Shown: one piece after another, positions 58,763 through 64,000 of the stretch
Position numbering within the stretch: position 1 is the first letter of the stretch
How the letters are laid out: each line of letters opens with the position of its first letter
Assembly: GCA_038142005.1 (NCBI GenBank)
Contig: JAYQJE010000001.1
Span: 186,001 to 250,000, forward strand
Length of the DNA stretch: 64,000 nucleotides
From: SHAN690 sp023262195
GTDB lineage: Bacteria > Bacteroidota > Bacteroidia > Flavobacteriales_G > Salibacteraceae
Direction of reading: 5' to 3'
Position numbers and translations under genes: made by a program
The notes under the pieces: model-generated
Databases searched by the model: none
Seen by the model: only the letters and a program-made list of their open reading frames with translations
Told to the model about the DNA's origin: nothing

Positions 58763-59890
58763 ATGAAACCAATAAAACTGGTTGACCTACAGTCACAGTA
58801 TCATAAAATTAAACCTGAAGTTGACGCGGCCATTGGAGAGGTGCTCGAGAGCACCATGTTTATTGGTGGTGAACACGTTAAGAACTTTAGCCAAGAACTG
58901 GAATCTTACTTAAATGTCAAAAATGTAATTCCTTGTGCTAACGGTACAGATGCCTTGCAAATTGCATTGATGGCATTAGACCTAAAGCCTGGTGATGAAG
59001 TATTAACTCCTAGCTTTACCTATATTGCCACTTGCGAGGTTATAGCCTTGCTGCAGCTAAAGCCAATTTTTGTTGAGGTTGATCCAGATACTTTCACCAT
59101 TGACATTGATGATGCCCGCAGCAAAGTAACTCCCAAAACCAAAGCAATAGTTCCGGTTCACCTCTATGGTCAGTGTGCCAATATGGATGAGGTCATGAAA
59201 CTAGCACAATCAGAAAATCTGAAGGTAATAGAAGATACAGCTCAAGCCATAGGAGCCACATACACAGGTTCAATGTTTTCAGGCAAAGCCGGTACTATTG
59301 GTGATGTTGGCACAACCTCATTTTTCCCTTCGAAAAATCTCGGATGTTATGGTGATGGTGGTGCGCTAATGACCAATAATGATGAACTCGCAAAACGCAT
59401 CAGAATGATTGCCAATCATGGGCAATCAAAACGTTACTACCACGATGATATTGGTGTTAATTCAAGACTAGACAATATTCAAGCGGCTGTTTTGCGTATA
59501 AAATTGAAGCATCTCGACTCATATGCCAAAAGCAGGCAAGGCGTAGCAGATTATTATACTTCGCAACTTCAGGATGATGTAAATCTTATCACCCCCAAAA
59601 TAGCACCATACAGTGATCATGTATTTCACCAATATACCGTGAAACTAAATGGCATTGATCGTCAGGGTTTGCAAGACTACTTAGAGTCTAAAGGCATACC
59701 TACGAACATATATTATCCTGTTCCAGCCCACTTACAAAAAGGGTATGCCCATTACTCGGATGGTGAAGGATCACTGCCTGTGACTGAAAGGCTATCGAGA
59801 GAGGTGCTATCATTTCCAATTCAAACTGAAATGGATGATGAACAACTAAAACATATTGCAACGAGCATAAAAGAATATTTAACAAGATGA
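58763..59890 (+). CDS. DegT/DnrJ/EryC1/StrS-type sugar aminotransferase (WbpE-like)
   Basis: About 375 residues from ATG 58763 (MKPIKLVDLQSQYHKIKPEV). PLP enzyme that puts an amino group on a UDP-keto-sugar. The pocket block IPCANGTDALQIALMAL, TPSFTYIATCEVIALLQLKP, EDTAQAIGATYTG and the PLP-binding Lys in TSFFPSKNLGCYGDGG are intact. Together with the WbpD- and WbpA-like genes downstream this suggests synthesis of UDP-GlcNAc(3NAc)A. A longer in-frame start at 58622 has no family support. Overlaps ugd by 4 bases. Confidence 0.92.
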   Translation: MKPIKLVDLQSQYHKIKPEVDAAIGEVLESTMFIGGEHVKNFSQELESYLNVKNVIPCANGTDALQIALMALDLKPGDEVLTPSFTYIATCEVIALLQLKPIFVEVDPDTFTIDIDDARSKVTPKTKAIVPVHLYGQCANMDEVMKLAQSENLKVIEDTAQAIGATYTGSMFSGKAGTIGDVGTTSFFPSKNLGCYGDGGALMTNNDELAKRIRMIANHGQSKRYYHDDIGVNSRLDNIQAAVLRIKLKHLDSYAKSRQGVADYYTSQLQDDVNLITPKIAPYSDHVFHQYTVKLNGIDRQGLQDYLESKGIPTNIYYPVPAHLQKGYAHYSDGEGSLPVTERLSREVLSFPIQTEMDDEQLKHIATSIKEYLTR

Positions 59891-61200
59891 ACGTAGGTGT
59901 AGTAGGTACTGGATATGTAGGCCTTGTAACAGGCACGTGTTTAGCCGAGATGGGTAACGATGTGGTGTGTATCGATATCGACAAGGAAAAGGTCAATAAA
60001 ATGAGAAATGGGATAATCCCGATTTATGAACCTCATTTAGATAATTTGTTCGAGCGAAACATTAAACAAGGTCGCCTTAGGTTTTCTACTGAGCTTAAAG
60101 AAGCGGTGGATCATGCAGATGTGATCTTCTTAGCACTGCCAACACCACCCGATGAAGATGGTAGTGCAGATCTTAAATACATACTTGGTGTTGCCGATGA
60201 CCTTGGCAAAATGATGACGAACTATAAAATCATCATTGATAAAAGTACCGTACCTGTTGGTACTGCTGAAAAGGTGCAAAGCACAATAGCAAATAATTTT
60301 TCGGGTGAATTTGATGTGGTATCAAATCCAGAGTTTTTAAGAGAAGGTTTTGCTGTTGATGATTTTATGAAACCTGATCGAGTGGTGATCGGAACGGATT
60401 CTGAAAAAGCTCGAAAAGTATTAGAGGAGCTTTTCAAACCCTTTGTAAGACAAGGTAATCCTATCATTTTCATGGATGAAAAGTCAGCTGAAATGACCAA
60501 ATACGCAGCGAATTCATTCCTAGCTACCAAGATTACTTTCATGAATGAAATGGCCAATCTTTGCGAAAAGGTTGGAGCTAATATAGACTCCGTAAGAATT
60601 GGGATGGGTTCGGATACCAGGATAGGTAACCGATTTCTCTTTCCAGGTATTGGTTATGGAGGTAGTTGTTTCCCAAAAGATGTGCAAGCTTTAGTCAAAA
60701 CCGCAAAAGACAACAAATCGGGAATTCAAATTTTAGATGCGGTAATGCGAGTAAACGAGTCGCAGAAAACTATTTTAATGCCAACCATTCTGAGCCATTA
60801 TAGCAATGATTTGGCAGGAAAAACATTCGCAATGTGGGGACTCGCTTTTAAACCAGATACCGATGATATTCGAGAAGCTCCTGCTCTTTACATGATTGAT
60901 CAGCTGGTGAAGCACGGAGCCAAAGTCAAGGCCTATGATCCTGAAGCAATGAATAATGTGCAAAGTACCATTGGCAATAAAATTCAATATGCGCTGGACC
61001 CATATGATGCTCTCGATGGAGCAGATGCACTGATAATCTGCACTGAATGGGGTGTATTTAGAACCCCTGATTTTTCTGAAATGGACGGACGCTTGAGATC
61101 TAAGACCATTTTTGATGGAAGGACCCTTTATAGTCCACAATCAATGGCTGAAAAGGGTTATTACTATAAAAGCATAGGAAGAGAGACTGTAGAATTATGA
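59887..61200 (+). CDS. ugd: UDP-glucose 6-dehydrogenase
   Basis: 437 residues. NAD-dependent four-electron oxidation of UDP-glucose to UDP-glucuronate. The Rossmann motif VGVVGTGYVGLVTGTCLAEM, STVPVGTAEKV, NPEFLREGFAVDDFMKPDRV and the catalytic Cys in GIGYGGSCFPKDVQAL are intact. It overlaps the aminotransferase gene and the next gene (ATGA), so the cluster is one operon. Its product is the substrate of the next enzyme. Confidence 0.94.
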   Translation: MNVGVVGTGYVGLVTGTCLAEMGNDVVCIDIDKEKVNKMRNGIIPIYEPHLDNLFERNIKQGRLRFSTELKEAVDHADVIFLALPTPPDEDGSADLKYILGVADDLGKMMTNYKIIIDKSTVPVGTAEKVQSTIANNFSGEFDVVSNPEFLREGFAVDDFMKPDRVVIGTDSEKARKVLEELFKPFVRQGNPIIFMDEKSAEMTKYAANSFLATKITFMNEMANLCEKVGANIDSVRIGMGSDTRIGNRFLFPGIGYGGSCFPKDVQALVKTAKDNKSGIQILDAVMRVNESQKTILMPTILSHYSNDLAGKTFAMWGLAFKPDTDDIREAPALYMIDQLVKHGAKVKAYDPEAMNNVQSTIGNKIQYALDPYDALDGADALIICTEWGVFRTPDFSEMDGRLRSKTIFDGRTLYSPQSMAEKGYYYKSIGRETVEL

Positions 61201-62180
61201 AACGTGCCTTAGTCACAGGAGCAGCAGGATTTCTTGGTTCACACTTATGTGATCGATTGATAGCAGAAGGAATGTACGTTGTTGGTATGGACAACCTCAT
61301 TACTGGTGATCTCAAAAACATCGAGCATTTATTCAAGCATGATCGGTTCGAATTTTATCGACACGATGTGAGCACATTCGTTCACGTGCCAGGTGACCTT
61401 AATTATATTTTACATTTCGCCTCCCCTGCAAGTCCTATTGACTATTTAAAAATCCCAATTCAAACACTCAAGGTTAGTTCGCTCGGCACACACAATATGT
61501 TAGGTCTGGCAAGGGTAAAGAAAGCGAGGATTTTGGTCGCTTCCACTTCAGAAATATACGGTGACCCAAGTGTACACCCGCAAACTGAAGAGTACTGGGG
61601 TAATGTAAATCCTGTAGGCCCTAGAGGAGTGTATGATGAGGCTAAAAGATTTCAGGAGGCCATGACCATGGCATACCATAATATCCATGACATAGAAACA
61701 CGCATTGTTAGGATATTCAACACATATGGCCCACGGATGCGATTGAATGACGGCCGAGTTTTACCAGCGTTTATTGGTCAGGCACTTCGCGGTGAGGATC
61801 TTACCATTTTTGGAGATGGAAGTCAAACACGATCTTTCTGTTATGTGGATGACCTCATTGATGGGATCTTTAAATTACTAAAGTCAGACTATCACTTACC
61901 GGTAAACATTGGGAATCCTGATGAGATCACTATAAAAGAGTTCGCAGAAGAAATAATTCAGCTCACTGGTACTGACCAAAAAGTGGTGTATAAAGATTTA
62001 CCAGAGGGTGATCCAGCAAAAAGAAGACCTGATATATCGAGGGCAAAAAGCATTCTTGATTGGGAACCAAAAATTCATCGCAAAGATGGTCTTAAGCTTA
62101 CTTATGAATATTTCAAAAGTCTGAGTAAAGACGATCTTTATAAAAAAGAACATAAATCATTCGATGCCTACTTCAGATGA
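61197..62180 (+). CDS. UDP-glucuronate decarboxylase-like SDR enzyme
   Basis: 327 residues. Extended SDR with GAAGFLGSHLCDRLIAEG at the N-terminus and YxxxK as GVYDEAKRFQEAM. The blocks HFASPASPIDYLKIPIQTLK, STSEIYGDPSVHPQTEEYWG and RIVRIFNTYGPRMRLNDGRV fit UXS, which makes UDP-xylose from UDP-glucuronate. Following ugd, this is a logical step; the alternative is a nucleotide-sugar epimerase. It overlaps the acetyltransferase gene by 17 bases. Confidence 0.88.
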   Translation: MKRALVTGAAGFLGSHLCDRLIAEGMYVVGMDNLITGDLKNIEHLFKHDRFEFYRHDVSTFVHVPGDLNYILHFASPASPIDYLKIPIQTLKVSSLGTHNMLGLARVKKARILVASTSEIYGDPSVHPQTEEYWGNVNPVGPRGVYDEAKRFQEAMTMAYHNIHDIETRIVRIFNTYGPRMRLNDGRVLPAFIGQALRGEDLTIFGDGSQTRSFCYVDDLIDGIFKLLKSDYHLPVNIGNPDEITIKEFAEEIIQLTGTDQKVVYKDLPEGDPAKRRPDISRAKSILDWEPKIHRKDGLKLTYEYFKSLSKDDLYKKEHKSFDAYFR

Positions 62181-62757
62181 TCCAAAATATTTCGCCCATG
62201 AAACTGCAATCATTGATCCAGGTTGCGATATTGGAGAAGGCACTAAGATTTGGCACTTTAGTCACATTATGGCTGATTGTAAAATCGGCAAAAACTGCAA
62301 CATCGGTCAGAACTGTGTAGTCTCGCCTGAGGTAGTCCTTGGTGAGAATGTAAAAATTCAGAATAATGTTTCCGTGTATACCGGTGTAACTTGCGAAGAC
62401 GATGTGTTTCTTGGCCCTAGCATGGTATTTACCAATGTAATTAACCCAAGAAGTAATGTCAATCGAAGAGGCCAATACACCAAGACAAACGTAAAAAGAG
62501 GTGTTTCAATCGGTGCTAACGCAACAATTGTATGTGGCCATGATATAGGCCAATTTGCATTTATTGGTGCAGGAGCGGTTGTTACAAAAGAAGTTCCAGC
62601 ATATGCATTGCTAGTGGGTAATCCAGCAAAACAAATAGGTTGGATGAGCGAATTTGGTCATCGTTTAAATTTTGATGAGCAGGGAGTCGCTATTTGCCCA
62701 GAATCAAACGAAAAATATCACTTAATAGACTCAAAGACGGTCAGAAAAATCAGCTAA
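62164..62757 (+). CDS. hexapeptide-repeat N-acetyltransferase (WbpD-like)
   Basis: 197 residues of left-handed beta-helix repeats (IIDPGCDIGEGTKIWHFSHI, CKIGKNCNIGQNCVVSPEVV, GVSIGANATIVCGHDIGQFA). The His and motif layout match UDP-3-amino-2,3-dideoxy-glucuronate N-acetyltransferases. It would act after the aminotransferase 58763. Starts inside the end of the SDR gene; WbpA-like gene begins 4 bases after its stop. Confidence 0.88.
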   Translation: MPTSDDPKYFAHETAIIDPGCDIGEGTKIWHFSHIMADCKIGKNCNIGQNCVVSPEVVLGENVKIQNNVSVYTGVTCEDDVFLGPSMVFTNVINPRSNVNRRGQYTKTNVKRGVSIGANATIVCGHDIGQFAFIGAGAVVTKEVPAYALLVGNPAKQIGWMSEFGHRLNFDEQGVAICPESNEKYHLIDSKTVRKIS

Positions 62758-62761
62758 AACC

Positions 62762-64000
62762 ATGAGTAACATTTACGAACGAATACTAAATAAAGAAGCG
62801 AAGCTCGGAGTCATTGGACTTGGATACGTTGGATTACCAATCGCGTTGGCGTTTGCCAAAAAAATATCCGTTGTTGGTTTTGACATCAATGAGCAAAGAG
62901 TCGAATTAATGAAGCAAAATATTGATCCGAGTGATGAGTTAGAGGCATCAGACTTTAAGAATGCAGACATCGAATTCACAGCAAATCTTGAAGATCTTAG
63001 AGATGTTGAGTTCTTCATTGTAGCCGTACCAACACCGATCGATGATCATAATAAACCTGACTTACGTCCATTAATTGGATCTTCAACAACCGTTGGAAAA
63101 GTCCTCTCGAAAGGCAATTATGTTGTTTATGAGTCAACGGTATATCCAGGATGTACAGAAGAGGATTGCATACCAATCCTTGAACATGAATCTGGATTAA
63201 AATACATAGAAGATTTTAAAGTTGGGTATTCTCCAGAACGAATCAACCCAGGTGATAAAGAACATACAATCACTAAGATATTGAAAGTAGTTTCTGGATG
63301 TGACAAAGAATCGTTGGATGTTATTTCAAAGGTTTATGAAATCATTATTGAGCCAGGAGTTCACAAAGCTTCATCTATAAAAGTTGCAGAGGCGGCCAAA
63401 ATCATCGAAAACACTCAAAGAGATGTTAATATAGCTTTGATGAATGAGCTTTCTATCATCTTTAATAGAATAGGCATTAACACGTATGAAGTTCTCGAAG
63501 CTGCTGGTACAAAATGGAACTTTTTGAAGTTCTTCCCTGGAATGGTTGGTGGCCACTGTATTGGTGTTGATCCATACTATTTAACCTACAAGGCTGAGGA
63601 ACTAGGCTATCACGCTAGAATCATCAATTCAGGTCGTTACGTAAATGATTCAATGGGAAATTATGTGGCTAAGTCAACGGTCAAAAAATCTTAGCCCAAG
63701 GAAAGAATGTAGCCGGGGCCAAGGTCCTTGTAATGGGCGCTACATTTAAGGAGAATGTCAGCGATATACGAAACTCAAAAGTGGCTGATGTGGTGAAAGA
63801 ATTAAGGTCATTCATGGTCAATGTCCATGTTGCAGATCCTTATGCGAGCAGCGAAGAATTGAAACATGAATATGGATTTGGACTACAAGAAAGCCTAGAA
63901 AAATACGATGCCATAATCGTAGCCGTGAATCATGACGATTATGTTAAGATGAATGAGGCAGACTTCAGAAATCTGATGAATGACGATAAAGGAATCTTGG
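62762..64000 (+). CDS. UDP-N-acetylglucosamine 6-dehydrogenase-like (WbpA) nucleotide-sugar dehydrogenase, partial and frameshifted
   Basis: Starts MSNIYERILNKEAKLGVIGL and has the Rossmann block GVIGLGYVGLPIALAFAKKI, STVYPGCTEEDCIPILE, GYSPERINPGDKEHTI and the catalytic Cys in MVGGHCIGVDPYYLTYKAEE. The first frame ends at 63694; adding one A to the A6 run at 63683-63688 gives KILAQGKNVAGAKVLVMGAT and TFKENVSDIRNSKVADVVKE, open to base 64000. The window end cuts the gene. With the WbpE- and WbpD-like genes this supports a UDP-diacetamido-glucuronate pathway; the 3-dehydrogenase (WbpB) is not in view and may follow. Confidence 0.92.

Noticed and set aside
1..64000. CRISPR arrays, insertion sequences, prophage or integrative elements
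   Set aside because: I found no spaced direct repeats, transposase, integrase or phage genes; base composition looks even.

Overview
The window is chromosomal DNA from a member of the Bacteroidota, probably a marine-type Flavobacteriales or Cytophagales relative; the exact lineage cannot be fixed by eye. The evidence is a PorV-like type IX secretion protein, two TonB-dependent receptors with carboxypeptidase-like N-terminal domains, a geranylgeranylglyceryl-phosphate synthase, DUF3127, the gene orders alaS/M23/merR, etfB-etfA-bifunctional nuclease-nupC-thyA-folA and tig-clpP-clpX, and many TAnnTTTG promoter elements typical of this phylum. Coding density is very high and no gene-free stretch exceeds 300 bases. 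I see no rRNA, CRISPR array, insertion sequence or prophage. One tRNA (Leu, UAG) and one TPP riboswitch are present.

Layout. 1-5.5 kb: alaS (partial, leftward), M23 peptidase, merR, hldD, then queD-folE-fabD. 5.5-12.4 kb: outer-membrane and peptidoglycan proteins, a small membrane protein that must be read across a frameshift, a redoxin, rnhB, a large membrane-anchored propeller protein and a LysM glucosaminidase. 12.5-21.3 kb: rsgA, dtd, an MBOAT/partner acetylation pair, a MazG-like protein, membrane pyrophosphatase hppA, and surface (lipo)proteins. 21.5-28.5 kb: pdhB, and rightward etfB-etfA-bfn-nupC-thyA-folA. 28.5-38.3 kb: clpX/clpP/tig, tRNA-Leu, flavin reductase, DUF3127, a fatty-acid-type transporter, a GT2/UPF0104 pair, ruvC, HIT, greA. 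38.4-47.8 kb: a type IX secretion-associated trio (PorV-like protein, about 1,494-residue exported protein, about 1,258-residue TonB-dependent receptor). 48.0-53.3 kb: a damaged LytTR regulator operon, ahcY, PPTase, GGGP synthase and thiE. 53.3-58.6 kb: TPP-riboswitch-controlled TonB-dependent receptor, NadR-like kinase, kdtA. 58.7-64 kb: a nucleotide-sugar cluster (aminotransferase, ugd, UDP-glucuronate decarboxylase-like, WbpD-like acetyltransferase, WbpA-like dehydrogenase), which together with hldD and kdtA points to LPS or capsule synthesis.

The dominant feature of the window is damage: roughly two dozen frameshifts and in-frame stops interrupt genes that are otherwise intact and mostly essential (alaS, fabD, tig, rsgA, kdtA). 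Most are one-base changes in short homopolymers. I read these as sequence or assembly errors rather than pseudogenes or programmed frameshifts, and I report each affected locus as one gene across the break. The LytTR regulator, with three lesions, is the best candidate for real decay. I did not find a convincing new biological system. The most interesting loci are the type IX trio, the TPP-riboswitch receptor, the queD catalytic Cys-to-Phe change and the ligand-free Rieske-like lipoprotein.
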